This document shows positions 1 to 7,732 of a DNA stretch of 64,000 bases, piece by piece. Both the position numbers and the translations under genes were made by a program. Under the pieces are notes generated by a model, which had not been told where the DNA came from, did no database searches, and was given only the letters and a program-made list of their open reading frames with translations. This DNA comes from a bacterium (GTDB lineage Bacteria > Bacillota_I > Bacilli_A > RF39 > UBA660): the NCBI GenBank assembly GCA_019423565.1, contig JAHZBE010000003.1:73975-137974 (forward strand), read 5' to 3'. Every line of letters begins with the position of its first letter. Position 1 is the first letter of the stretch.

Positions 1-78
1 TCATTATTACTCATTTTCTTCACTTCCTATTTTTCTTTTTTCTAAAATTAAATGTTATAAATTCTTCATTTCTACTTC

Positions 79-528
79 TTATGCTAGATACTTTGTCATT
101 GTTAAATTATCAAAATCAAACCCTAATTTCTTATATATCGAAATTGCTTTCTCCATATCAGTTCCCAAATTTAATTCACACAAGTTATTTTCCTTAGCAA
201 AATTTATTACTTCTTTTAATAAATTGGTTTGAATACCTTTATTTCTAAATTCATCACTTGTATAAACATTACATAAATAACCTTTCTTACCATTATCATT
301 ACATTGAGGTAAATATTCAATAACTTGCAAACAACATATAGCAATTATATCATTATCTGTTTCCTCAATAAATGCGTAAAAGTCATTATTTAAATGTTCT
401 TCTAAATATACTTTTGTTATCTTTAATAAATTATACTTATCAACATCCTCATCTTCCCAAACCTCATTTTGTTGTTTAATTCTAATTTGAGCAATTTTGT
501 CAATATCCATTTTATTTGCTTTTCTCAT
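79..528 (-). CDS. GNAT family N-acetyltransferase
   Basis: The 149-residue product has the acetyl-CoA binding motif A of GNAT enzymes at about residues 85-112, with R95-x-x-G98-I99 after a beta strand and then an amphipathic helix. The C-terminal IYKKLGF stretch is also typical. It should transfer an acetyl group from acetyl-CoA to an amine; the substrate cannot be read from the sequence. An AAGGT-type ribosome binding site sits 6-7 nt before the ATG. It is the last gene before the window edge and is transcribed from the repeated promoter at about 655. The family call is firm, the substrate unknown. Confidence 0.85.
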   Translation of the reverse strand: MRKANKMDIDKIAQIRIKQQNEVWEDEDVDKYNLLKITKVYLEEHLNNDFYAFIEETDNDIIAICCLQVIEYLPQCNDNGKKGYLCNVYTSDEFRNKGIQTNLLKEVINFAKENNLCELNLGTDMEKAISIYKKLGFDFDNLTMTKYLA

Positions 529-608
529 ATATTACCTTCCTATTTTAAGATATTTTGAACGATATTTTTATCAATTCATTCCTATTAATTGATATCAATC
601 ATCTTATA

Positions 609-670
609 TTTATTTTCATTCATTTCAATCAACTCACTTTTTTAAATCTATTTAAGTATAACATAAAAAA
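609..670 (-). repeat. promoter/leader direct repeat, copy A
   Basis: About 62 nt are nearly identical to 1618-1678, differing mainly by one T in a T run. On the minus strand the unit reads terminator T-tract, extended -10 promoter, then the first part of a leader. Copy A precedes the GNAT gene and copy B the RyR-like/kinase pair. The rest of 529-792 holds a terminator and otherwise nothing recognisable. Confidence 0.8.
655..663 (-). promoter_or_regulatory. extended -10 promoter for the GNAT gene
   Basis: The minus strand reads TGTTATACT, a TGn extended -10 box, directly after the T-tract of the upstream terminator. No good -35 is visible, which fits an extended -10 promoter. The same nine bases occur at 1663-1671 and 4356-4364 in the same context. 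Confidence 0.5.
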
Positions 671-691
671 AACATATTTTAAACTAATATG
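665..691 (-). terminator. intrinsic terminator after the kinase gene
   Basis: The minus strand has the inverted repeat CATATT/AATATG with a short loop followed by eight T. It ends the transcript that comes from the RyR-like/kinase pair. Confidence 0.5.
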
Positions 692-792
692 CCCATTATA
701 GTTAGTTTTATAGCCTTGAATAAAATGTAAGCATTAATTATCCATACCTTTCACACTAATATAGTAATTATAACTTAATTTTATATTTCTTC

Positions 793-1302
793 TTATTTTA
801 TATTGTTAAGAATTCCCTTATTTTTTAAAACATCTTCCAAATATTCATTTTTTTGAATTCTTAATAGTTCTTTAGGGTGATATTTTTTTATTATTTCATT
901 CCAATTATATAAATTTATTTTTAATTTATCTGTAAAAACTTTATTATTACCTCTATCATAACATCTCTTTTCCAAAACTTCCTCACTATCCAAAGTTGGA
1001 TATGCTAAATAGTATTCTATATTATTTTTTTCAAAAAAATCTAATAAATGCCAGTGCATTGATGTCAATACCACATCATATTTTTTTCTGGCTTCTATAA
1101 TTGCTTTATAATAGTTATCTGGCCACTCAATATTTTCTGGTCTTTCTTTTTTACCTTTTCTTTGCTCATATGGTATATTTTCAAAACCAGTATTATCCCA
1201 TCTATAATATCCTGATTCCATGTCTATAACATTATCATACTTATTTCCAAGAGTTGTTTTACCAATTGCTCCAAATCCCGCTACTATGATTCCCTTACTC
1301 AT
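793..1302 (-). CDS. P-loop nucleoside/nucleotide kinase-like protein
   Basis: The 169-residue product opens with a beta strand and a Walker A loop GFGAIGKTT (G9-T17), as in small nucleoside and deoxynucleoside monophosphate kinases. A later RCYDRGN segment could be a lid-like arginine region. No family-specific substrate motif was recognised. The gene overlaps the end of the upstream RyR-like gene by 8 nt and has an AAAGGAG ribosome binding site, so the two are translationally coupled. Similar small kinases occur in phage-derived and accessory regions, so this may be horizontally acquired. ATP binding is well supported, the substrate is not. Confidence 0.6.
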   Translation of the reverse strand: MSKGIIVAGFGAIGKTTLGNKYDNVIDMESGYYRWDNTGFENIPYEQRKGKKERPENIEWPDNYYKAIIEARKKYDVVLTSMHWHLLDFFEKNNIEYYLAYPTLDSEEVLEKRCYDRGNNKVFTDKLKINLYNWNEIIKKYHPKELLRIQKNEYLEDVLKNKGILNNIK

Positions 1303-1567
1303 CCGAAATTCTCCTTTTTTCTATACATTTTATAATTCTAATTGCCTCTTTTCTATCAGAATCTTTTTCTCTCTCTGATAAGTTTTTATAATTTGTATTT
1401 ATTTGTCTTGTCCATCTATTTACCAATTCCTTTGGTATAGTTAATGTTCCGTCATCGTTAACTATACATTTACTAAATAAATATTTTTGCCACCTTGACC
1501 ATCTTTCATGTTCAAATTCAGCTAATAATTCAATTATATCATCATTTTTCATTGTTATTTTATTCAT
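1295..1567 (-). CDS. RyR-domain-like small protein
   Basis: The 90-residue product has an N-terminal LAEFEHERWSRW helix (residues 15-26) and a C-terminal LSEREKDSDR motif (63-72). These resemble the two halves of the RyR repeat found in ryanodine receptors and in many small bacterial and phage proteins. The role of free-standing bacterial RyR proteins is not established. It overlaps the P-loop kinase gene by 8 nt and is first in that operon, behind the second copy of the repeated promoter. GAGGT precedes the ATG. Confidence 0.55.
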   Translation of the reverse strand: MNKITMKNDDIIELLAEFEHERWSRWQKYLFSKCIVNDDGTLTIPKELVNRWTRQINTNYKNLSEREKDSDRKEAIRIIKCIEKRRISDE

Positions 1568-1617
1568 TGCAACCTCATTTTCTATTATGTATAAATTATA
1601 TATCAGTTTATATTTGT

Positions 1618-1678
1618 TTTATTTTCATTCATTTCAATCAACTCACTTTTTAAATCTATTTAAGTATAACATAAAAAA
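1618..1678 (-). repeat. promoter/leader direct repeat, copy B
   Basis: This is the second copy of the 609-670 unit. It carries the extended -10 TGTTATACT (1663-1671) that should drive the RyR-like/kinase pair. It begins immediately after the terminator of the transglutaminase-like gene. Confidence 0.8.
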
Positions 1679-1701
1679 GATAGATTTTATAGTTATCTAT
1701 C
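1673..1701 (-). terminator. intrinsic terminator after transglutaminase-like gene
   Basis: The minus strand has GATAGAT, a 9-nt loop, ATCTATC and then six T, starting at the stop codon of the 1702-2355 gene. The T-tract runs directly into the next promoter. Confidence 0.7.
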
Positions 1702-2355
1702 CTAATTTTTAGATTTACACACATTAATTTCAGTAACAAATTTGTTATTATTATATACTAATTTTGAATTTAATATATTTTCTATATATTCACATTGACT
1801 ACAACCATATTTTTTAATTTCAAATTCATATACTTGTAAATGACTTAATATATCTTCATTTATTAAATTCCCAACAGTTCTATTACAATCTATATGTTTT
1901 TCCATCTGGTAAAGTATTGCATCTTTATATGAGTCAAACTCTTTTATCCCTTTATTTGCATCATCGGAATGTTCAAAATAACAATACTTTTCTGTTTTCT
2001 TATCTTTATACACTAGATATGTATGTGTTACATAATTATTAGATGTACTAAAACAAAACCAAATAAAAAATGTTTTACATTCATAATCATTATTAATAAA
2101 CCAATCTCTTTCAAGTTCAACTTGATCCCAACATGTTCCATAACCATATTTTAATAATCTTTTTGCATCGCATAATTCATACTTCGTCTGACACGCTTTT
2201 TGAAACTCTGAATTAATGCTTGCATCCCATTTATCATAGACTACTTTATCTGTTCCATAAATACCATATTTAATATTTTTGTCCATAAATTCTAATAATT
2301 CATTAGGATTTTTTACATTGTTATAATTATTTAATCTTTCCACATATTCATTCAT
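1702..2355 (-). CDS. transglutaminase-like (papain-fold) protein
   Basis: The 217-residue product contains GYGTCWDQ with a likely nucleophile C75, VTHTYLVY with H111, and CYFEHSDD (E128 or D131/D132). Together these give the Cys-His-acid order of the transglutaminase/papain-like superfamily. No signal peptide is present, so it is probably cytoplasmic. The C-terminus has CSQC, possibly structural. Enzyme activity (peptidase, amidase or cross-linking) cannot be assigned. It stands alone between a GGAGG ribosome binding site and its own terminator. Confidence 0.6.
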   Translation of the reverse strand: MNEYVERLNNYNNVKNPNELLEFMDKNIKYGIYGTDKVVYDKWDASINSEFQKACQTKYELCDAKRLLKYGYGTCWDQVELERDWFINNDYECKTFFIWFCFSTSNNYVTHTYLVYKDKKTEKYCYFEHSDDANKGIKEFDSYKDAILYQMEKHIDCNRTVGNLINEDILSHLQVYEFEIKKYGCSQCEYIENILNSKLVYNNNKFVTEINVCKSKN

Positions 2356-2410
2356 TTTATTTTTCCTCCAACTTTTTCAAAGTATATTTTTATATATCAG
2401 TTTGCAATAA

Positions 2411-3229
2411 CTATTTATATATTAGCACTCCTCTATCTTCTTTTGAATCTTCTTTTACTTCACACATATCAAGAAAATCACTATATTTTTTAACATGAGA
2501 GAATATATATGACAAAATTACTCCATTATCATTTAGATTAAATTTACTTAATAAATTCTTATAATCTTTTTTATTTGCATAATCAATAATATTAGACAAA
2601 TACACTAAATCATATTTAGAATTTAAAATACTTGCAAGAGTAAATATATCACCTTCATAAAAATTTAATTCAGCATTTTCAATATTTTTCCTTAATTTAT
2701 AATAATTTTCATCTTTTAAATAACTTAATGATTTATATATAAAATCATTTGGCATTGCATCACTTTGAAATAATCTTGAACCAAATATTTCATACCAATC
2801 TGTATGACTAAATAATTCATCCCAATACTCTTTATATATACCATTCAAATATTTTCTTATATTATCGTAATATAAATCATCATAATATTCATCAAGTGTT
2901 GTTAATGGTGATTCTATAAATAATTTTACATAATCTTCCTTTTTTAGTGCTTTAAGTGCCGCAAGTTTTAACATCAAGTAATATTTTGGATACTTACTAA
3001 TATCAAAACAATCAATTATTTTCTTTTCTGATGTAATTGATTCAATTATTTGATCCCCAGATGATATAACAGATAATATTCTTCTGCTATTTTTTAAATA
3101 ATCCTTATATATACTTACATCTTCATTTGCCATTTTATATATAAATGAACTTGAATGAAATGTACTATTTCCATTTATATTACTTGCTGTATTATCAATA
3201 ATTTTTAATGATTCAGTAATATCGTCCAT
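2411..3229 (-). CDS. DUF3419-like (BtaA-type) protein
   Basis: The product resembles DUF3419 proteins, which include the aminocarboxypropyl transferase BtaA of betaine-lipid synthesis. Residues 50-60 read RILSVISSGDQ, followed by CFDISKYPKYYLMLKLAALKAL, which matches the SAM-binding loop and the DxN-type helix of that family. YLSNIIDY occurs at 210-217. I start it at the ATG at 3229, which has GGGTG about 8 nt upstream. An upstream in-frame TTG at 3283 has no ribosome binding site. Whether the organism makes betaine lipid is unknown, and the family also has members of unknown role. Confidence 0.55.
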   Translation of the reverse strand: MDDITESLKIIDNTASNINGNSTFHSSSFIYKMANEDVSIYKDYLKNSRRILSVISSGDQIIESITSEKKIIDCFDISKYPKYYLMLKLAALKALKKEDYVKLFIESPLTTLDEYYDDLYYDNIRKYLNGIYKEYWDELFSHTDWYEIFGSRLFQSDAMPNDFIYKSLSYLKDENYYKLRKNIENAELNFYEGDIFTLASILNSKYDLVYLSNIIDYANKKDYKNLLSKFNLNDNGVILSYIFSHVKKYSDFLDMCEVKEDSKEDRGVLIYK

Positions 3230-3298
3230 GCTTTTCACCCACTTATAAGCACATATTATACAAAACAATACTAAATAAATCAAATTTTTTTATAATTG

Positions 3299-4306
3299 TT
3301 AAAATTCATTATATTCAAGCATTAATTTACTATCACTTAAATAATCAATTATTTCTATAACATTATTTTCCCCATCATAGGAAAAATTAGCAACAGTTAT
3401 ACTTTGATCAGTATATTTTTTAGGACTTTTAAAGATACTTTTATAATAATCTTCTGTTTCATAATTTAAAATTGTTCTTAAATCTTCAATATTAGCATTA
3501 TTTTTATCAATTTTATTTATTAATTCATTAGACTTTTCATCTCTAAACTTAGAAGATGGTAATGGTTCTATTAAATCAACCTTTTTTGTTGTAAAATGAT
3601 TTGCTCTCGCATATCTATCTGTAATGTTAGTCACATATATTTTTTCTATATCTTTTTCTACGTTTATCGTCTCATTGTTTTTAGTATCTAAAATATTTAA
3701 ACTAAATGCTGAAGCAACCTTTTTATTTTTTAATATGCTTATTGCTTCATCTAAGTTTCTTGCTTTCATAACATCTCTAACCATAATATATCTTGAAATA
3801 TTATTTAACTCAATTTTCGTATCATATATATAATTACTTGAAAAAACTAACCCATAACTATTATAACCAAAAGAGCTACCTGTAAGCTTTTCAGCCATTG
3901 TATATCCAACAATCCAGTATTTACCATAATCATATTTTATTAAAGCAGTATTTTCAGAAGTATATCTTTTATCATCTTCATTATGTGAAAATAAAAATTT
4001 TCCATTTTTATCTTTTAAAATTAATGTTGTACATCCATCAATTCTTTTATAAATTTCTGGAAAAAACATTAATAATAACGAATCTCGACTTACCTCTGCG
4101 CCATCTGCTCTTCCATATATTTCTTCTAAGCAACTAAAAGACTCTTCTTTTAATTTTAGCTCTAATTTTTTTACAATAGAATATATATTTTTATTTAACA
4201 TTTTTTCATCATATTTTTTTATTTCATTTTGTAAATATTCCTTAAAAATATTTCCTACCTTATACCCCATATCATAATCATTACCACTTACAATATATTT
4301 TTTCAT
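3299..4306 (-). CDS. C45-family autoproteolytic acyltransferase/hydrolase
   Basis: The 335-residue product matches the acyl-CoA:6-aminopenicillanate acyltransferase-like peptidase family C45. DGC at 90-92 places the candidate N-terminal nucleophile at C92, which would be exposed by self-cleavage. It is followed by a beta strand and SHNEDD (107-112), equivalent to the family's N-x-D segment. The 91-residue pro-segment is a usual length for the family. Members cleave or form amide bonds in small molecules, peptides or bile salts; the substrate here is not deducible. AAGGA lies just before the ATG. Confidence 0.75.
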   Translation of the reverse strand: MKKYIVSGNDYDMGYKVGNIFKEYLQNEIKKYDEKMLNKNIYSIVKKLELKLKEESFSCLEEIYGRADGAEVSRDSLLLMFFPEIYKRIDGCTTLILKDKNGKFLFSHNEDDKRYTSENTALIKYDYGKYWIVGYTMAEKLTGSSFGYNSYGLVFSSNYIYDTKIELNNISRYIMVRDVMKARNLDEAISILKNKKVASAFSLNILDTKNNETINVEKDIEKIYVTNITDRYARANHFTTKKVDLIEPLPSSKFRDEKSNELINKIDKNNANIEDLRTILNYETEDYYKSIFKSPKKYTDQSITVANFSYDGENNVIEIIDYLSDSKLMLEYNEF

Positions 4307-4355
4307 AATCCTTGTCTCACTTCTCTTTAATTTTTCAAAATTATTAATCTACTTT

Positions 4356-4364
4356 AGTATAACA
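4356..4364 (-). promoter_or_regulatory. extended -10 promoter for the C45 gene
   Basis: TGTTATACT on the minus strand directly follows a seven-T tract, as in the two repeat copies near 655 and 1663. It lies about 50 nt before the start of the 3299-4306 gene. The hairpin before the T-tract is weak here. Confidence 0.45.
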
Positions 4365-4384
4365 TAAAAAAATAGATTTTGTAG

Positions 4385-4798
4385 TTATTTATCTTTCGTT
4401 TTTCTATCATTAATATAATTTTCTACTAATGGAATTCTTTTCTTATCTTTTTCTCTATTACTATTTTTTATAAAATCATAATAATCATAAATATCTTGAA
4501 GATAATATTCACCAAATTTCTCTATCTTGTTTGGCATCTTTTCATCTAGAATACATTCTACTTTATCATTTACTATATACCAACCATTTTCTTTTTGTAC
4601 TAAATCATAGTTTTCTTTTAACTCTTTCAAACCTTTCTCAGTGACTGCAAGATCTAAATCTGCAGCACTATCATATATTCCTCTTAAAACAAGTGAAGCA
4701 CTTGATAAAATCCAGTACTCACTTTTTTCTATTTTTAAAGTACTAATTAATTTTTCTAATTTTTTTTTATTCACTATACCATCTCTATTAATTAACAT
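4385..4798 (-). CDS. nucleotidyltransferase-like protein
   Basis: The 137-residue product has SSASLVLRG followed by ADLDLAV, with D47-x-D49 as the metal-binding pair of the DNA polymerase beta-type nucleotidyltransferase fold. These are the conserved features of minimal and MNT-type nucleotidyltransferases. The third acidic residue may be within the VECILDE region. Substrate unknown. It follows the HD-ASCH gene by 26 nt and probably shares its transcript. The ribosome binding site (CAGGG) is weak. Confidence 0.55.
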   Translation of the reverse strand: MLINRDGIVNKKKLEKLISTLKIEKSEYWILSSASLVLRGIYDSAADLDLAVTEKGLKELKENYDLVQKENGWYIVNDKVECILDEKMPNKIEKFGEYYLQDIYDYYDFIKNSNREKDKKRIPLVENYINDRKTKDK

Positions 4799-4824
4799 AA
4801 ATTGGTACCCTGGTCATATGGCAA

Positions 4825-5763
4825 CTAATTATAGTTTTCTATTACTTTAAACATTTCAAAAACAACCTTAGATTCATCATTAAAATTTGAGTCTATTTTT
4901 TTAAATATTTTATAATGTTCATTTCTATAATATTCTAGTGATTTATCTCCTTCTCCTTCAATAAAGGCAAGTTCTTCCGTTATGTTTTTAAATTCAGTAA
5001 TTATTACATTTTCCACTTCTATTAAACATGCATCATTATTATTGTCATGTTGAATTATACTTTTTTCTCCTATTTTTGGTAATGGCTCTTTATTTTTTAT
5101 ATACTCACTATATAATGACGTAGTTGCTCTTTTATCACCACTTAATACTAAACTTATTAATTTTTCGTTATCAAAACAAAACTTCCATTTAGGAAATTTT
5201 TTCTTTAATAAATTTTCTTTTTGTAAATCATATTCAGCAAGTAAATAATGATATTTAGGTGACTGCGCAAGTAAATCACTTTTCTTAATTTCATATAACA
5301 TATTAATTTCATCAACACTAAATTCATCCAAAAATTTATTCAATTCTTCTCTATTTAATTTTGAAATATTTATATCATGATAATATATTAGTTTATTAAC
5401 CTCATTAGTTAAATCTACTGGTAATTTATATTTTTTTGAAAAGTTTAAAAATATCTCACATGATTTTGTCCAATGATCATAAAAATGTCCAATATTATTC
5501 TCATCTTCCATGTAAGTATATGGCTTACCAATATCATGAAAAAGTGCGATTAACCTTAAAATTATATTTCCTTTTACACCATCTATAACATGTAAAATAT
5601 GATTATAAACATCATAAATATGCCATGGATTATTTTGATTAAATCCTTTTGATTTTCTAAGTTCTGGAATAATATTAAAAATATAATCTTCATTTTCTCT
5701 TATAAGAATACTTGGGTTATTAGATAATAATATATCAAATAATTTTTTCAAATTTTCATTCAC
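4825..5763 (-). CDS. HD-domain phosphohydrolase fused to an ASCH domain
   Basis: The product is about 312 residues. The N-terminal half is an HD domain: NPWHIYDVYNHILHV (H48, H55, H58) and LIALFHDIGKP (H76-D77), like the HD part of CCA-adding enzymes. Residues 196-310 are a YhfF-type ASCH domain: LVLSGDKRATTSL (205-217), EPLPKIG and EGEGDKSLEYYR (269-280). HD domains hydrolyse phosphate esters of nucleotides or RNA; ASCH domains bind RNA or nucleosides. I use GTG at 5763 because the GTG at 5772 lies inside the AGGTGAT ribosome binding site. The fusion suggests coupled handling of a modified nucleoside or RNA, which is inference. Confidence 0.75.
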   Translation of the reverse strand: MNENLKKLFDILLSNNPSILIRENEDYIFNIIPELRKSKGFNQNNPWHIYDVYNHILHVIDGVKGNIILRLIALFHDIGKPYTYMEDENNIGHFYDHWTKSCEIFLNFSKKYKLPVDLTNEVNKLIYYHDINISKLNREELNKFLDEFSVDEINMLYEIKKSDLLAQSPKYHYLLAEYDLQKENLLKKKFPKWKFCFDNEKLISLVLSGDKRATTSLYSEYIKNKEPLPKIGEKSIIQHDNNNDACLIEVENVIITEFKNITEELAFIEGEGDKSLEYYRNEHYKIFKKIDSNFNDESKVVFEMFKVIENYN

Positions 5764-5772
5764 TATTATCAC

Positions 5773-6261
5773 CTATCTTCTATCAATTATATCAATTACC
5801 TCACCAATATACATCTTATGTACGGGATCATTTGAATAATATTTTTCCTTTATTTCTTCACTCATATTATCCATATTTAAATCTTGACCATATAATTTTT
5901 TACAAATAATAGTTAAAACAGCTTCCTTATATGTAACAAAGTTTTCATTATACTCTGCATTTAAATTAGTAAGTGATAATTTATTTATATCTTTTCCTGA
6001 CTTACTACCCAAAATACTTAAATCCTTCTTATATTCATCACTAAAAAAGCTTAATGTAAAATATTCATTATTTTCAATAAATTCATATGTATATCTATTA
6101 TGTCTTACATAAACTGTTACTACAGGCTTATTCCATATAGTTCCAAAGCCACCACAACTGACAGTCATTTGATTAAATTTTTCTTTGTCACCAGATGTTA
6201 AAACAGCCCATTTTTTATCCAAATCATAAAATGGCATTAATTTAAAATTCTTTAAATCCAT
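5773..6261 (-). CDS. flavin reductase-like FMN-binding protein
   Basis: The 162-residue product has the split-barrel flavin reductase features: KKWAVLTSGD near the N-terminus, NQMTVSCGGFGTIWNKP, VTVYVRHNRYTYEFI and YFTLSFF, with a small insertion. Members bind FMN and reduce flavin or act as flavoprotein oxidoreductases of unknown substrate. The start at 6261 has AGAGGT 8 nt upstream; the earlier ATG at 6288 overlaps the preceding gene and lacks a site. It lies in a close-packed run of minus-strand genes. Confidence 0.75.
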   Translation of the reverse strand: MDLKNFKLMPFYDLDKKWAVLTSGDKEKFNQMTVSCGGFGTIWNKPVVTVYVRHNRYTYEFIENNEYFTLSFFSDEYKKDLSILGSKSGKDINKLSLTNLNAEYNENFVTYKEAVLTIICKKLYGQDLNMDNMSEEIKEKYYSNDPVHKMYIGEVIDIIDRR

Positions 6262-6277
6262 ATATATTACCTCTTTT

Positions 6278-6853
6278 CTAAATTTCATTTAATTCATCTA
6301 AAGCTTTTTTAGCATAATAATTATTTTGTTTTAATGGTAAGTTATATTTGTTAATAGCATCTTTCATTTCTTCATTGCTTTTATAACACTTATCTATATA
6401 ATTACATTTATCTTCTATTTCTATATAAATATGCTTATTATTAACACATTCTATAACAAATTCATCATCCTTATTAGCATATACAAGTAAATGATCATTT
6501 ATATTTATTAACTTTTCATAACCAAGTGCATTAAATAAATTTACTGCTTCTTCTATAGAATTTATTTTGCAATTAGTTTTCCCTTGTTTAGTAATATTTC
6601 CATTTTCATCATATTTTTTATATTTATATGTTATTTGTTTAGTTTCTTTATTTTCTTCTATTATATCTCTAATTAAAATAGTATGCTTTAATAATTCTAG
6701 CTTATCTTCAATATTTTTGTATTTTTTATCAATCATGTAGATATCCTTAATATCATAAACCTCTTTAAGTTCAAAATCATTTTCTTTTAATATTTTTAAT
6801 AATTCTTCTATATTACAAGATACTTCTACAGTTATTTCTTTTTCAAATTTCAT
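6278..6853 (-). CDS. CYTH-like domain protein
   Basis: The 191-residue product begins EKEITVEV, a variant of the ExExK strand of CYTH (class IV adenylate cyclase/thiamine triphosphatase) proteins. An arginine-bearing strand (LIRDII), a lysine-rich strand (ITYKYKKYD), a helix with FNALGYEKL and a final IYIEIEDK strand follow. This is the order of the CYTH tunnel fold. CYTH enzymes hydrolyse or cyclise organic polyphosphates. The first Lys of the signature is replaced by Val, so activity is uncertain. GGGAG precedes the ATG. Confidence 0.55.
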   Translation of the reverse strand: MKFEKEITVEVSCNIEELLKILKENDFELKEVYDIKDIYMIDKKYKNIEDKLELLKHTILIRDIIEENKETKQITYKYKKYDENGNITKQGKTNCKINSIEEAVNLFNALGYEKLININDHLLVYANKDDEFVIECVNNKHIYIEIEDKCNYIDKCYKSNEEMKDAINKYNLPLKQNNYYAKKALDELNEI

Positions 6854-6863
6854 AAATACTCCC

Positions 6864-7697
6864 TTACTTTATTACAATACCATCTAAATTACATATATAT
6901 ACATTTGGTAATAATTCTTTTATATTATTTAACATTTCTTCATCATTTTCATATGTTCTTCCAACTAATATTCCTTCTATAAAATTAGATGGTATACCAA
7001 AAAGAACAGCACTTTCCCTATCAGTAAAAAAATCATCTTTATTTTTTACATCAATTAAAAATCTATCATAATATTTATCTATAACAAAATCTTTTAATAC
7101 TTCACTATCCATATTTCCAGATAAAATATCATTAACTAATAATTTTTTTATATATTTATTATCACTATCAAATATAATACCTATTTGCACATTATCTGAT
7201 AATAAATTTGGCATAAATCTCGCTTCTTTTGTTTGTTCCATATACCATTTTTGAAAACCACTTTTTTCTATTTTATCATTTATATTTTTCATATCAGAAT
7301 ATGGTATAACTTCAGTTTTAGTTTCTTTATTATATAAATTATTATATCTAATAGTTCCACCACTATAAAAATTAATATATTCATTTAAATCATAATCTTT
7401 TTTTAAATTCCATACTCCTACACTACTTGGATATTTTGTACCTCTTACTTTTTCTGTAAAGAAATTAGAAACAAGACCATTTTGAACAATCAATTTTAAT
7501 CCATTAAAATTTTCATATGTTCCATGAAGTAATGTACCTTTTTTTAATTTTACTTTATCTGATATATTATATTTTGGTTTATCTATCTTGAAATTATCTT
7601 TTGCTAAAAAATAATTTTCAATTTGAGAAAGCATTACATCCTTTGATTTTCCATTTAATATTTCGTTTGTTATTTTTATATACTCTTCTTTTTTCAT
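6864..7697 (-). CDS. protein with possible ADP-ribosyltransferase fold
   Basis: The 277-residue product has no firm family match by eye. Residues 53-76 (KGTLLHGTYENFNGLKLIVQNGLV) resemble the H-G-T/Y strand and following helix of PARP/Tpt1-like ADP-ribosyltransferases. INFYSGGTIRY (108-118) could be the second motif, and DRESAVLFGIP (226-236) places E228 where the catalytic glutamate would be. The C-terminus (ILVGRTYENDEE..LLPNVYICNLDG) looks like a complete globular domain. No toxin secretion signal is present. Extended -10 TGGTATAAT at 7719-7727 and AGGAGG support a real start. Function is tentative. Confidence 0.4.
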   Translation of the reverse strand: MKKEEYIKITNEILNGKSKDVMLSQIENYFLAKDNFKIDKPKYNISDKVKLKKGTLLHGTYENFNGLKLIVQNGLVSNFFTEKVRGTKYPSSVGVWNLKKDYDLNEYINFYSGGTIRYNNLYNKETKTEVIPYSDMKNINDKIEKSGFQKWYMEQTKEARFMPNLLSDNVQIGIIFDSDNKYIKKLLVNDILSGNMDSEVLKDFVIDKYYDRFLIDVKNKDDFFTDRESAVLFGIPSNFIEGILVGRTYENDEEMLNNIKELLPNVYICNLDGIVIK

Positions 7698-7718
7698 AAA
7701 TCCTCCTATATTTACTTT

Positions 7719-7727
7719 ATTATACCA
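7719..7727 (-). promoter_or_regulatory. extended -10 promoter
   Basis: The minus strand reads TGGTATAAT about 25 nt before the ATG at 7697, giving a perfect -10 with a TGn extension. It should drive the 7697-to-4385 run of genes. Confidence 0.55.
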
Positions 7728-7732
7728 TTTTT

